DNA of 64,000 bases from Sipunculus nudus (lineage: Eukaryota; Annelida; Sipuncula; Golfingiida; Sipunculidae). Shown one piece after another: positions 37,800 through 49,738 of this stretch (its first letter is position 1; each line of letters begins with the position of its first letter). A program made the translations under genes and the position numbers. Location: positions 5,627,900 through 5,691,899 of the forward strand of contig CM049322.1 in assembly GCA_026874595.1 (NCBI GenBank), read 5' to 3'. Under the pieces are notes generated by a model. It had not been told where the DNA came from. It did no database searches and saw only the letters and a program-made list of their open reading frames with translations.

Positions 37800-38645
37800 T
37801 TTAAGTTTAGGAGGTGTCTTATGGTCAAAAGTAGGTCAACAAGGGCAAAATGCAAACTCGATCTGTAACAGGTCATTATCAAGCAACACGCCAAAATTCA
37901 TGCCAGTATATGCAGGCATTGTGAAAAAAAAGTCCATACATGTGCATTTTCCATAAAAATTTCTGTCTTTCATGAAATTTTCTATGTTTAGGAGCCGTAA
38001 AACAATCAAAAGTAGGTCAACCTGGACAAAACGTGAACTCCATCTGTAACTGTCATTATCTGCCCACACACAAAAAATCAGGGTGGTATCTGCAGGCATT
38101 GAGGAAAAAAAGTCAGTACATATGGATTTGTTATGAAAATTTCTATTTTTCATAAAACTTTCTATGTTCAGGAGCAGTCAAATGGTAAAAAGTAGGTCAA
38201 CTGGGACCAAACAAGAACTCTATCTGTAACTGGTCATTATCTGCCTACACATCAAAAATCAGGCCCGTATCTGCAGGCACTGCGAAAAAAAGTCCATACA
38301 TGTGCACTTTTTATGAAATTTTCTATGTAAGAGCACCGTCAAATGGTCAAAAGTAGGTCAACTGGGACAAAACGTGAACTCGATCTGTAACTGGTCATTA
38401 TCTGCCCACACACCAAAAATCAGGCCAATATCTTCAGGTATTGCAAAGAAAAGTCTGTGCAAGTGTATTTGTCATGAAAATTTATATTTTACATGAAATT
38501 TTCTATGTTCAGGAGCCGTAAAACAATCAAAAGTAGGTCAACTGGGACGAAACGCGAACTCGATCTGTAACTGGTCATTATCTGCCCACACACCAAAAAT
38601 CAGGCCAATATCTGCAGGCATTGCTAAAAAAAGTCCGTACAACTG
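37800..38645 (+). repeat. Family C core tandem repeat (~180 bp x ~5)
   Basis: Each module has GTAGGTCAAC, GATCTGTAACTGGTCATTAT, CAAAAATCAGGCC, TATCTGCAGGCATTG, AAAAGTCCGTAC and TTTTCTATGTTCAGGAGC. Spacing is 181, 180, 161 and 180 bp. Confidence 0.9.
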
Positions 38646-38653
38646 TTTGATTT

Positions 38654-38692
38654 CGGAAGGACGGAAGGACGGAAGGACGGAATGACGGACAT
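38654..38692 (+). repeat. (GGAC/GGAA)n microsatellite of family C
   Basis: Short CGGAAGGA repeat directly before the 3' hairpin, in the same place as the ACGG and GACA tracts of families B and A. Confidence 0.9.
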
Positions 38693-38735
38693 GGGTAAAA
38701 CTATATGCCCCGGCCACTTTGTGGCGGGGGCATAA

Positions 38736-39019
38736 AAAAACAGACCCCTCAATAGCGACAAGCAAGCCCTCTACCAACAGCAAGTTAACTTCTAGTAGGA
38801 GCGAATGACTCGTGGTCAAGGACACTATATCGAAACACACTCCTGGATTTCAGTGTAAAACCAATGCTGGTTTCTAGTTTATTATGTTAAAATTTTCTTT
38901 GGGCATGCTCAAAATGTTCACATTGCATGCTCATCATCAAAATTAAAGAGAACAGCTATCCCTCTGTACTGACTGGAAGTTATTTCTTGTACAAGCAAGA
39001 GGTACATCCTGCCAATAGC
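38736..39019. repeat. Satellite I fragment
   Basis: A 284-bp piece of a satellite I unit, from the second 134-bp sub-repeat to CCTGCCAATAGC, where it stops abruptly. The left flank of family C belongs to the first sub-repeat while this piece starts in the second, so about 134 bp is missing or the site was a one-sub-repeat variant. Confidence 0.9.
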
Positions 39020-40078
39020 CTCAATAATTGATTATCGTGTACAGTTAGAACAATACACATCGCTGCATTTCACGCCTAATTGATCAGGGTGCTGTGTGCA
39101 CGAGCCAGACGACTGACATCAAAGGACAATATACCGGTCAGATTGTCAAGTCAGAAAATACGTCGGTATCCTTGTTTGTGTCGGGAAATGTCATGTCGGA
39201 ATCCAAGGCTGTCGATTTGTCAAGGATAATTTCAATTGGTACCGTTCGTTTATTGCAAATTACCGTCGGATTGCAAGGTTTCCGGATTGTTAAGGGTCGG
39301 AATGTCAAGTCACGACTGTATGTAGGTTGCGCCACCTACCACAAAATCCAGAAAGCCCTCCAAGTTGTAAACATTTGCAAAATTTAAGGTAGATAAGTCA
39401 AACCACTTCATGAATATGAGTGATTTTAGCCCGTGGCAGACAAACAGATGGACCCTGTGCAAAAATGGTTGCAGGTGGCGCCACTAGTTTTGTGTATGAT
39501 ATAGAGCTATGTGAGATCTATATACATGCAAAATTTTGGCCCAATCGGTCAAACAGTTCCCAAGATATGAGCTTGGATGTCTGTAGCGTAAACATGAATG
39601 TAGATGGCGCCACCTGTCATAAAATCAGAAAAAGCTATCCAGGATGTATACGCATGCTGAATTTCAGGTGAATTAGTCAAACCACTGCAGAGATATGAGT
39701 GATTTTAACCCAAGGCAGACGAACAGATGGACACTGTGCAAACATGGTTGCAGGTGGCGCCACCTTTTTTTGTGTATGTTATAAAGCCCTCAAAGGGCTA
39801 CATTTGTGCAAACAAATTTTCCTGATCGGTCAAACGGTTCCCGAGATATGTGGGTTTATGTGTGGAAACAGACACACAAACAGACACAGAGCACAGAGGA
39901 AAGGTCAGAGGTCAAAAGAAAATCGGGGGGAAGCAGATCACATGTGACCTGAACATAATCCCGGGTTTTGTAAAATTACGCCCAGCGGTTACGGAGGAGT
40001 TCTCCGGACACCTACGCAGCGGCAGCGATGGCGGGCTGAAAACAGTGTATCCGCAAAACTCTGCTTTGGTGGATACAA
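39020..40078 (+). mobile_element. Family D element, 5'-altered copy
   Basis: Positions about 39330-40078 match the body and 3' end of the intact family D element (47998-49738): modules with AGATATGAGTGATTTTA, GGTGGCGCCAC, GGATGTCTGCAGCGTAAAC, and the final hairpin GTATCCGC/GTGGATAC then AA. The first ~310 bp (39020-39330) have no counterpart elsewhere in the window and lack the CTAGA start and 5' hairpin. They are either a replaced 5' end or captured DNA. The right flank TGACTGTTCC is satellite I. Confidence 0.6.
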
Positions 40079-40268
40079 TGACTGTTCCTATATCAACAAT
40101 TTTTCCATATTAGGTAGAAGTGAACTCCTGCAACAGCAAAAAACAGACCCCTCAATAGTGAGAAGAAAGCCCTCTCCCAACATTGCTGGTTTCTAGTTTA
40201 TATTATGCTCAAATTTTGTTTGGGCATGCTCAAAATGTTCACACTGCATTCACATCATCAAAATTAAA
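40079..40268. repeat. Satellite I fragment, last recognisable copy
   Basis: Starts TGACTGTTCCTATATC and carries an internal deletion joining CTCTCCCAACA to TTGCTGGTTTCTAG, so most of the second sub-repeat and the spacer are lost. Ends at ATCAAAATTAAA before a family B-type element. It is more diverged than internal units, as expected at an array edge. Confidence 0.85.
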
Positions 40269-40728
40269 ACGATTTGTGCCCTGTTTACAGATGACAGCTT
40301 CTTTGAAGGTATCAAAAATTGAGAAAAAATTTGTAAAAATAGAAAAAATATAGGTTGCGCCACCAGTTTGCAGGAACTGATGAAACACTCCTTGAATAAT
40401 ATTAATACAAAGAATCATGGTGATCAATGCAGTAGTTATTCAGATACTTGAGGTATTGTATCAAATTGTTGATTATTCTGGGGGGTACTTGCAAGACCCA
40501 TAGCTTGGAGAATATGGGTAATAGAGACCTTATTTCAGGTTTCCAAGGATATTTTTCATGGACCCCCTGGATGTCAAGTTGGAAGATTATAGGTCCAGTA
40601 GTTACATTTTGTGCCCTGTTAACGGACGAACAGACGGCTGGACGGCCGGAGGCCAGAGAGCTGGACAGACAGACAACGGATGTAGAGTGATCGCTATAGC
40701 TCAGATGACTTTCAGTCAGCTAAGCTAA
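40269..40728 (+). mobile_element. Family B-like element, 3' part (subfamily B2)
   Basis: Contains TTTGTGCCCTGTT, GGTTGCGCCACCAG, TTTGCAGGAACTGATGAAAC, GGGGGGTAC and TTTCAAGGATATTTTTC, also found at 59875-60540; then a degenerate ACGG/GACA tract and the family B hairpin TAGCTCAG..AGTCAGCTAAGCTAA (one mismatch). The 5' end is missing. It sits at the junction of satellite I (left) and satellite II (right). Confidence 0.65.
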
Positions 40729-43700
40729 TAACTACCTCCCTGTATCACTATCTACCAAAAATGATGATAACCTGCCTGTATCACTAACTACCTATAACAA
40801 CTACATCTGTCTATATCACTACCCCTCTAACTACCCATCTATAATAAAAATTACTTGCCTGTATCACTGTCTACCTGTATTAACTACCTTCATGTATCAC
40901 TACCAATCTAGAATAATAATTACCTGCCTGTATCACTACCTATAATAACTACCTCTGTCTATATCATTACCTATTTATAATAAAAGTAATTTGTCTCTAT
41001 CACAATAATAACTACCTGCCTGTTTCACTTCTTATCTATTATAAATACTTGCCTGTATCACTACTTACCTATGTTAACTACCTGGTTTTATCACTACCTA
41101 CCTACAATAACTTCATGCTTGTATCATTACCTACCTATAATAACTACCTGCCTGTATAACTACCTACCTATAATTACTACCTCTGTCTATATCACTACCT
41201 ATTTATAATAAAAATAACTTGCCTCTATCACTAACTACCTGTAATAACTATTTGCCTGTACGACTACTTATCTAGAATAATAACTACCTGCCTGTATCAC
41301 TACCTAACTATAATAACTACCTCTGTCTATATCACTACCTATTTATAATAAAAATAACTTGCCTCTATCACTAACTACCTGTAATAACTAACTGCCTGTA
41401 CGACTACTTATCCAGAATAATAACTACCTGCCTGTATCACTACCTACCTATAATAACTACCTCTGTCTATATCACTACCTATTTATAATAAAAATAAATT
41501 GCCTCTATCACTAACTACCTGTAATAACTAACTGCCTGTACGACTACTTATCCAGAATAATAACTACCTGCCTGTTTCATTACCTACCTTTAATAACTAC
41601 CTCTGTCTATATCACTACCTATTTATAATAAAAATAACTTGCCTCTATCACTTACTACCTGTAATAACTAACTGCCTGTAGGACTACTTATCTAGAATAA
41701 TAACTACCTGCCTGTATCACTACCTACCTATAATAACTACCTCTGTTTATATCACTACCTATTTATAAAAAAAATAACTTGCCTCTATCACTAACTACCT
41801 ATAATAACTAACTGCCTGAACAACTACTTATCTAGAATAATAACTACCTGCCTGTATCACTACCTACCTATAATAACTACCTGCCTGTATCATAACCTAC
41901 CTATAATAACTACCTCTATTTATATCACTATCTATTTATAATAAAAATAACTTGCCTCTATCACTAACTACCTGTAATAACTATTTGCCTGTACGACTAC
42001 TTATCTGGAATAATAACTACCTGCCTGTATCACTACCTACCTATAATAACTACCTGCCTGTATCACTACCTAACTATAATAACTACCTCTCTCTATATCA
42101 CTACCTATTTATAATAAAAATAACTTGCCTCTATCACTAACTACCTGTTATAACTAACTGCCTGTATGACTATTTATCTAGAATAATAACTACCTGCCTG
42201 TATCACTACCTACCTATAATAACTACCTCTGTCTATATCACTACCTTATTTATTTATAATAAAAGTAACTTGCCTCTATCACTAACTACCTATAATAACT
42301 AACTGCCTGTACGACCACTTATCTAGAATAATAACTACCTGCCTGTATCACTACCTACCTATAATAATTTCCTGCCTGTATCATTACCTACCTATAATAA
42401 CTACCTCTGTCTATATCACAACCTATTTATAATTAAAATAACTTGCCTCTATCACTAACTACCTGTAATAACTATTTGCCTGTACGACTACTTATCTGGA
42501 ATAATAACTACCTGCCTGTATCACTACCTAACTATAATAACTACCTCTGTCTATATCACTACCTATTTATAATAAAAGTAACTTGCCTCTATCACTAACT
42601 ACCTATAATAACTAACTGCCTGTACGACTACTTATCTAGAATAATAACTACCTGCCTGTATCACTACCTACCTATAATAATTACCTGCCTGTATCATTAC
42701 CTACCTATAATAACTACCTTTGTCTATATCACTACCTATTTATAATAAAAATAACTTGCCTCTATCACTAACTACCTGTAATAACTAACTGCCTGTACGA
42801 CTACTTATCTAGAATAATAACTACCTGCCTGTATCACTACCTACCTATAATAACTACCTCTGTCTATATCACTACCTATTTATAATAAAAGTAACTTGCC
42901 TCTATCACTAACTACCTATAATAACTAACTGCCTGTATGACTACTTATCTAGAATAATAACTACCTGCCTGTATCACTACCTACCTATAATAACTACCTG
43001 CCTGTATCACTACCTAACTATAATAACTACCTCTGTCTATATCACTACCTATTTATAATAAAAATAACTTGCCTCTATCACTAACTACCTGTAATAACTA
43101 ACTGCCTGTACGACTACTTATCTAGAATAATAACTACCTGCCTGTATCACTACCTACCTATAATAACTACCTCTGTCTATATCACTACCTATTTATAATA
43201 AAAGTAACTTGCCTCTATCACTAACTACCTATAATAACTAACTGCCTGTACGACTACTTATCTAGAATAATAACTACCTGCCTGTATCACTACCTACCTA
43301 TAATAATTACCTGCCTGTATCATTACCTACCTATAATAACTACCTCTGTCTATATCACAACCTATTTATAATAAAAATAACTTGCCTCTATCACTAACTA
43401 CCTGTAATAACTATTTGCCTGTACGACTACTTATCTGGAATAATAACTACCTGCCTGTATCACTACCTAACTATAATAACTACCTCTGTCTATATCACTT
43501 TCTATTTATAATAAAAATAACTTGCCTCTATCACTAACTACCTGTGATAACTAACTGCCTGTATGACTACTTATCTAGAATAATAACTACCTGCCTGATC
43601 ACTACCTACCTATAATAACTACCTACCAGTATCACTACCTACCTATAATAAATACCCGCCTGTATCACTACCTACCTATAATAACTACCTGCCTGTATCA

Positions 43701-45270
43701 CTACCTACCTATAATAACTACCTGCCTGTATCATTACCTACCTATAATAACTACCTAGCTGTACGACTACTTATCTAGAATAATAACTACCTGCCTGTAT
43801 CACTACCTACCTATAATAACAACCTCTGTCTATATCACTACCTATTTATAATAAAAATAACTTGCCTCTATCACTAACTTCCTGTAATAACTACCTGCCT
43901 GTATCACTACCTAACTATAATAACTACCTCTGTCTATATCACTACCTATTTATAATAAAAGTAACTTGCCTCTATCACTAACTACCTATAATAACTAACT
44001 GCCTGTACGACTACTTATCTAGAATAATAACTACCTACCTGTATCACTACCTACCTATAATAACTACCTCTGTCTATATCACTACCTATTTATAATAAAA
44101 ATAACTTGCCTCTATCACTAACTACCTGTAATAACTATTTGCCTGTACGACTACTTATCTAGAATAATAACTACCTGCCTGTATCACTACCTACCTATAA
44201 TAATTACCTGCCTGTATCATTACCTACCTATAATAACTACCTCTGTCTATATCACAACCTATTTATAATGAAAATAACTTGCCTCTATCACTAACTACCT
44301 GTAATAACTATTTGCCTGTACGACTACTTATCTGGAATAATAACTACCTGCCTGTATCACTACCTACCTATAAAAACAACCTCTGTCTATATCACTCCTA
44401 TTTATAATAAAAATAACTTGCCTCTATCACTAACTACCTGTAATAACTACCTGCCTGTATCACTACCTAACTATAATAACTACCTCTGTCTATATCACTA
44501 CCTATTTATAATAAAAGTAACTTGCCTCTATCACTAACTACCTATAATAACTAACTGCCTGTACGACTACTTATCTAGAATAATAACTACCTACCTGTAT
44601 CACTACCTACCTATAATAACTACCTCTGTCTATATCACTACCTATTTATAATAAAAGTAACTTGCCTCTATCACTAACTACCTATAATAACTAACTGCCT
44701 GTACGACTACTTATCTAGAATAATAACTACCTGCCTGTATCACTACCTACCTATAATAATTACCTGCCTGTATCATTACCTACCTATAATAACTACCTCT
44801 GTCTATATCACAACCTATTTATAATAAAAATAACTTGCCTCTATCACTAACTACCTGTAATAACTATTTGCCTGTACGACTTCTTATCTGGAATAATAAC
44901 TACCTGCCTGTATCACTACCTACCTATAATAACTACCTCTGTCTATATCACTACCTATTTATAATAAAAATAACTTGCCTCTATCACTAACTACCTGTGA
45001 TAACTAACTGCCTGTACGACTACTTATCTAGAATAATAACTACCTGCCTGTATCATTACCTACCTATAATAACTACCTACCTGTATCATTACCTACCTAT
45101 AATAACTACCTCTGTCTATATCACTACCTATTTATAATAAAAATAACTTACCTCTATCACTAACTACCTGTAATAACTAACTGCCTGTACGACTACTTAT
45201 CCAGAATAATAACTACCTGCCTGTATCATTACCTACCTATAATAACTACCTCTGTCTATATCACTACCTA
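40729..45270. repeat. Satellite II array, left block (140-bp higher-order repeat)
   Basis: Tandem repeat with a 140-bp main period. The marker CTCTGTCTAT is at 41321, 41461, 41601 and 41741 (CTCTGTTTAT). Each 140-bp unit has four related monomers of 33-36 bp: TAACTACCTGCCTGTATC.., TAACTACCTCTGTCTATA.., TAAAAATAACTTGCCTCT.. and TAACTAACTGCCTGTACG... Extra copies of the first monomer give longer variants. The first ~500 bp are degenerate while the interior is nearly uniform. Frames here give Tyr/Leu-rich nonsense; I see no gene. Confidence 0.95.
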
Positions 45271-46626
45271 CTGTAGATTCAGATATCATCGTGGGCCTAA
45301 AATTTCGTGGTTTTTATGCAAAACGCATATCGTGGGGTATTTGAATTCGTGGAAAGACAAAGAAAACTTTAGGAATTTATTTTTATTTATACCTCCATGT
45401 GCGCAAGGAAGACGAGCCCGATGTACACAGGTGGTTCGGCTTTGATGCTTATCACACGGTGCGCCTGTACCGCGGTCAGTCGGGTCAATGTTGAACAAAC
45501 ATGCTCCGCCCGACCAGAGCCTAACAAAGAATTAATCAGCCTTGACCGACACGTGCCGGGCTATACATCGGCTGTTAGTTGTAACACTCGATACATCGGC
45601 TATCAGTTATAACATCCGATCACACCACGTCCACAGAAAACGTAAACCATCACTTGACCGGAGAAAAAATGAAACGGGACCGTACACATAAAGTTTTTAC
45701 ATTTTTTTAAATCTAGGCGGTAGTCCCATGTGGCGCCTGTAAATCCATGACGGGGCGATGAGACGAGACACGGTTCCTTCGTCATTCATCATGTCAGCTA
45801 TATTTGAAGATTATAAAGAAATAATTTGCATAATAGTATTCTGTGGCGCTTACTTATGCTAACATATATGTACAACTATCGACAATATTCGGAAGAAGTA
45901 CCGCATGCATGTATTATTAATGGCTCACTATTATGCATGCAACTGTTGTCGCAAAATTCGGAATAAGTGCTCTTTCGCGTCCCGAGATAATGCAAATGAG
46001 TTTACACGGCCCTTGTCTTTTAGGCCAATAGCTAGCGTAAATCTCGTTTAATCTCTATTGAAAGAAGGTTGAAAAGGTCGGTTCGGAAAAAGCCGTGCCT
46101 CGGTAGCTGTGGTTACGAACATTTGAACTTTTGTACCGTTCTTGGCGTGTCAGAACTGCCGCTTTGCGCGACAGAAATGTGGTATTGTTCTTGAATTTTT
46201 CACCCGAAATGTGGATAAGAGGAAATGTGGGGATACGTTTTCAGCTTATATTTTACTTTGATATTGTTTTATTGTAAAGATATCAGGGGGGCCGTGTTTG
46301 TACGATATTAGGGGAAATAATTTAATTGACAAGAGAATATTTATAAATCTTGTATTTTTATAGTAATTTACGAAAAGCAATTCAGTGCATTTAGTAAATG
46401 TTTCAAAAACAATGATAAAATAGTAATAAACAATTTTTGTATCTTTATTGAAAATTCAGCCAGCGGTAACAATTTTATATATAAAGACGACCACCAGCTG
46501 CCGTTAAGATGCCGTATATCCTCTGACCATGTGTTTTTTTTATCGTTGGAATCATGAATTCATGGATTATCTTGATCCACGAAAACCACGAAAATAAAAT
46601 CCCAACTAATATTTCTGAATCTACAG
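45271..46626. mobile_element. TIR DNA transposon (1.36 kb, non-autonomous) in satellite II with TA duplication
   Basis: Left end CTGTAGATTCAGATAT, right end ..ATATTTCTGAATCTACAG: 13 perfect terminal bases (CTGTAGATTCAGA), then imperfect inverted similarity further in, including TTTCGTGGTTTT near both ends. It is flanked by TA on both sides (45269-45270 and 46627-46628); removing the element and one TA restores CTACCTATTTATAATAA of satellite II. TA duplication with short TIRs suggests the Tc1/mariner or a similar TA-targeting group. The interior is GC-richer than its surroundings (45380-45780) but holds no transposase-like frame, so it is a MITE or deletion derivative. Confidence 0.8.
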
Positions 46627-47997
46627 TATTTATAATAAAAATAACTTGCCTCTATCACTAACTACCTGTGATAACTAACTGCCTGTACGACTACTTATCT
46701 AGAATAATAACTACCTACCTGTATCACTACCAACCTATAATAACTACCTCTGTGTATATCACTACCTATTTATAATAAAAATAACTTGCCTCTATCACTA
46801 ACTACCTGTGATAACTAACTGCCTGTACGACTACTTATCTAGAATAATAACTACCTGCCTGTATCATTACCTACCTATAATAACTACCTACTTGTTTCAC
46901 TACCTACCTATAATAACTACCTCTGTCTATATCACTACCTATTTATAATAAAAATAACTTGCCTCTATCACTAACTACCTGTAATAACTAACTGCCTGTA
47001 CGACTACTTATCTAGAATAATAACTACCTGCCTGTATCATTACCTACCTATAATAACTACCTCTGTCTATATCACTATCTATTTATAATAAAAATAACTT
47101 GCCTCTATCACTAACTACCTGTTATAACTATTTGCCTGTACGACTACTTATCTGGAATAATAACTTCCTGCCTGTATCATTACCTACCTATAATAATTAC
47201 CTCTGTCTATATCACTACCTATTTATATTAAATATAACTTGCCTCTATCACTAACTACCTGTAATAACTATTTGCCTGTACGACTACTTATCTGGAATAA
47301 TAACTACCTGCCTGTATCACTACCTAACTATAATAACTACCTCTGTCTATATCACTACCTATTTATATTAAAAATAACTTGCCTCTATCACTAACTACCT
47401 ATGATAACTAACTGCCTGTACAACTACTTATCTAGAATAATAACTACCTGCCTGTATCATTACCTACCTATAATAACTACCTCTGTCTATAATACTACCT
47501 ATTTATAATAAAAATAACTTGCCTCTATCACTAACTACCTGTAATAACTAACTGCCTGTACGACTACTTATCTAGAATAATAACTACCTGCCTGTATCAT
47601 TACCTACCTATAATAACTACCTCTGTCTATATCACAACCTATTTATAATAAAAATAACTTGCCTCTATCACTAACTACCTGTGATAACTATTTGCCTGTA
47701 CGACTACTTATCTAGAATAATAACTACCTGCCTGTATCATTACCTACCTATAATAACTACCTCTGTCTATATCACTACCTATTTATAATAAAAATAACTT
47801 GCCTCTATCACTAACTACCTGTAATAACTATTTGCCTGTAAGACTACTTATCTAGAATAATAACTACCTGCCTGTATCATTACCTACCTATAATAACTAC
47901 CTCTGTCTATATCACTACCTATTTATAATAAAAATAACTTCCCTCTATCACTTACTACCTGTAATAACTATTTGCCTGTACGACTACTTATCTAGAA
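46627..47997. repeat. Satellite II array, second block
   Basis: Continues the 140-bp repeat after the TIR element, with about ten units. Variants such as CTGTGATAAC and GCCTGTACGAC alternate in a way shared with the left block. It ends at ATCTAGAA (47997), where a family D element is inserted. Confidence 0.95.
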
Positions 47998-48499
47998 CTA
48001 GAATACGGGTAGTCGACAAGCGACTACGTGTATCCGCCTAAATCAGAGTGGAACGGGTGAAGTGAGGCATGGATAAAGTGGCAAGGGGAAATAGAGTGTT
48101 GCATATTAGCATGGATGTCTGCAGCCAAATTGTCTATGAAGGTTGCCCCCCTACCACAAAATCCAGAAAGCCATCCCAGTTGTATACATATGCAAAATTT
48201 AAGGCAGATAAGTCAAACCACTACATGTATATGAGTGATTTTAGCCCGTGGCAGACAATCAGATGGACGCTGAGCAAAAATGCTTGCAGGTGACGGCACC
48301 AGTTTTGCGTATAATAAAGAGCTATGTGAGAACTATACACATGCAAAACTTTTGCCGAATCGGTCAAACAGTTCCCAAGATATGAGCTTGGATGTCTGCT
48401 GCATAAACTAGAATGCAGGTGGCTCCACCTGTCATAAAATCAAGAGAGCTGTCGGGGATGTATAAACCTGCAAACTTTTAGCCAGATATGTCAAACCAC

Positions 48500-49500
48500 T
48501 GCCGAGATATGAGTGATTTTATCCCATGGCAGACAAACAGACAGGAGCTGTGCAAAAATGGCTGCAGGTGGCGCCACAAGTTTTGTGTATGTTATAAAGC
48601 TCTCCAAGGGCTACATTTGTGCAAAAAATTTTCCTGATCGGTCAAACGGTTCCCGAGATATGAGCTTGGATGTCTGCAGCGTAAATGTGAATGTAGGTGG
48701 CGCCACCTGTCATAAAATCAGAAAAGCTATCCAGAATGTAAACGCATGCCAAATTTCAGGTGAATTAGTCAAGTCACTGCAGAGATATGAGTGATTTTAA
48801 CCCAAGGCAGACAAACAGATGGACACTGTGCAAACATGGTTGCAGGTGGCGCCGCCATTTTTTGTGTATGTTATAAAGCTCTCCAAGGGCTACATTTGTG
48901 CGAAAAAATTTTCCTGATCAGTCAAACGGTTCCCGAGATATGAGCTTGGATGTCTGCAGCGTAAACGTGAATGTAGGTGGCGCCACCTGTCACAAAATCA
49001 GAAAAGCTATCCAGGATGTATACGCATGCCAAATTTCAGGTGAATTAGTCAAGTCACTGCCGAGATATGAGTGATTTTAACCCAAGGCAGATGAACAGTT
49101 GGACACTGTGCAAACATGGTTGCAGGTGGCGCCACCATTTTCTGTGTATGTTATAAAGCTCTCCAAGGGCTACATTTGTGCAAAAAAATTTTCCTGATCG
49201 GTCAAACGGTTCCTGAGATATGAGCTTGGATGTCTGCAGCGTAAAGTGAATGTAGGTGGCGCCACCTGTCACAAAATCAGAAAAGCCATCCAGGATGTAT
49301 ACGCATGCCAAATTTCAGGTGAATTAGTCAAGTCACTGCAGAGATATGAGTGATTTTAACCCAAGGCAGACGAACAGATGGACACTGTGCAAACATGGTT
49401 GCAGGTGGCGCCACCATTTTTTGTGTATGTTATAAAGCTCTCCAAGGGATACATTTGTGCGAAAAAATTTTCCTGATCCGTCAAACGGTTCCCGAGATAT
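48500..49500 (+). repeat. Family D core tandem repeat (~279 bp x ~4)
   Basis: Direct copies spaced 278, 280 and 279 bp. Each has two half-modules with alternating GCAGGTGGCGCCAC and GTAGGTGGCGCCACC blocks, so the GGTGGCGCCACC palindrome or a variant comes up roughly every 140 bp. Confidence 0.9.
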
Positions 49501-49706
49501 GTGGGTTTATGTGTGGAAACAGACGCACAAACGGACACAGAGCGCAGAGGAAAGGTCAGAGGTCAAAACAAAATCGGGGCGCAGCAGTTCACATGTGACC
49601 CGAACATAATCCCGGGTTTTGTAAAATTCCGCCCAGTGGTTACAGAGGAGTTCTCCGGAAACCTACGCGGTGGCAGCGGCGGAGGCGGCGTGCAGCTGAA
49701 AACATA

Positions 49707-49738
49707 GTATCCGCAAAACTCTGTTTTGGCGGATACAA
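49707..49738 (+). terminator. 3' terminal hairpin of family D
   Basis: GTATCCGC/GCGGATAC stem, loop of 14 bases, then AA at the element end. Counterparts are at 40047-40078 (one change) and 53994-54017 (shortened loop). Confidence 0.65.

Larger units (their letters stand above)
37726..38735 (+). mobile_element. Family C Helentron-like element (1.0 kb), inserted in satellite I
   Basis: Left flank ..CAACGGCAA, right flank AAAAACAGACCCC; intact units read CAACGGCAAAAAACAGACC, so the insertion lies in the A run without target duplication. The 5' end is CTAGATGTGTCGGAACGACA, with a GTGTCG-GAA-CGACAC hairpin (37732-37746), then ATGCCCCCGCC at 37749-37759. The 3' end is a strong hairpin, ATGCCCCGGCCAC (38705-38717)/GTGGCGGGGGCAT (38721-38733), then AA. 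GGCGGGGGCAT is the exact inverse complement of the 5' motif. The core has about five ~180-bp modules (AGTAGGTCAAC at 37830, 38011, 38191, 38352 and 38532), followed by a GGAC/GGAA microsatellite. No coding frame. Confidence 0.85.
47998..49738 (+). mobile_element. Family D Helentron-like element, intact (1.74 kb)
   Basis: Left flank ..TTATCTAGAA, right flank TAATAACTACC; intact satellite II reads TCTAGAATAATAACTACC, so the empty site is restored with no duplication. The 5' end is CTAGAATACGGGTAGTCGAC, with hairpin GTAGTCG-ACAAG-CGACTAC at 48009-48027, then GTATCCGCC at 48030-48038. The 3' end is hairpin GTATCCGC (49707-49714)/GCGGATAC (49729-49736), then AA. GGCGGATAC is the inverse complement of the 5' motif. 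The core has four ~279-bp modules (GAGATATGAG at 48504, 48782, 49062 and 49341), each with GGTGGCGCC-type blocks and GGTCAAACGGTTCC. A short CAGACGCACAAACGGAC tract is a reduced microsatellite. No protein frame. Confidence 0.85.
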
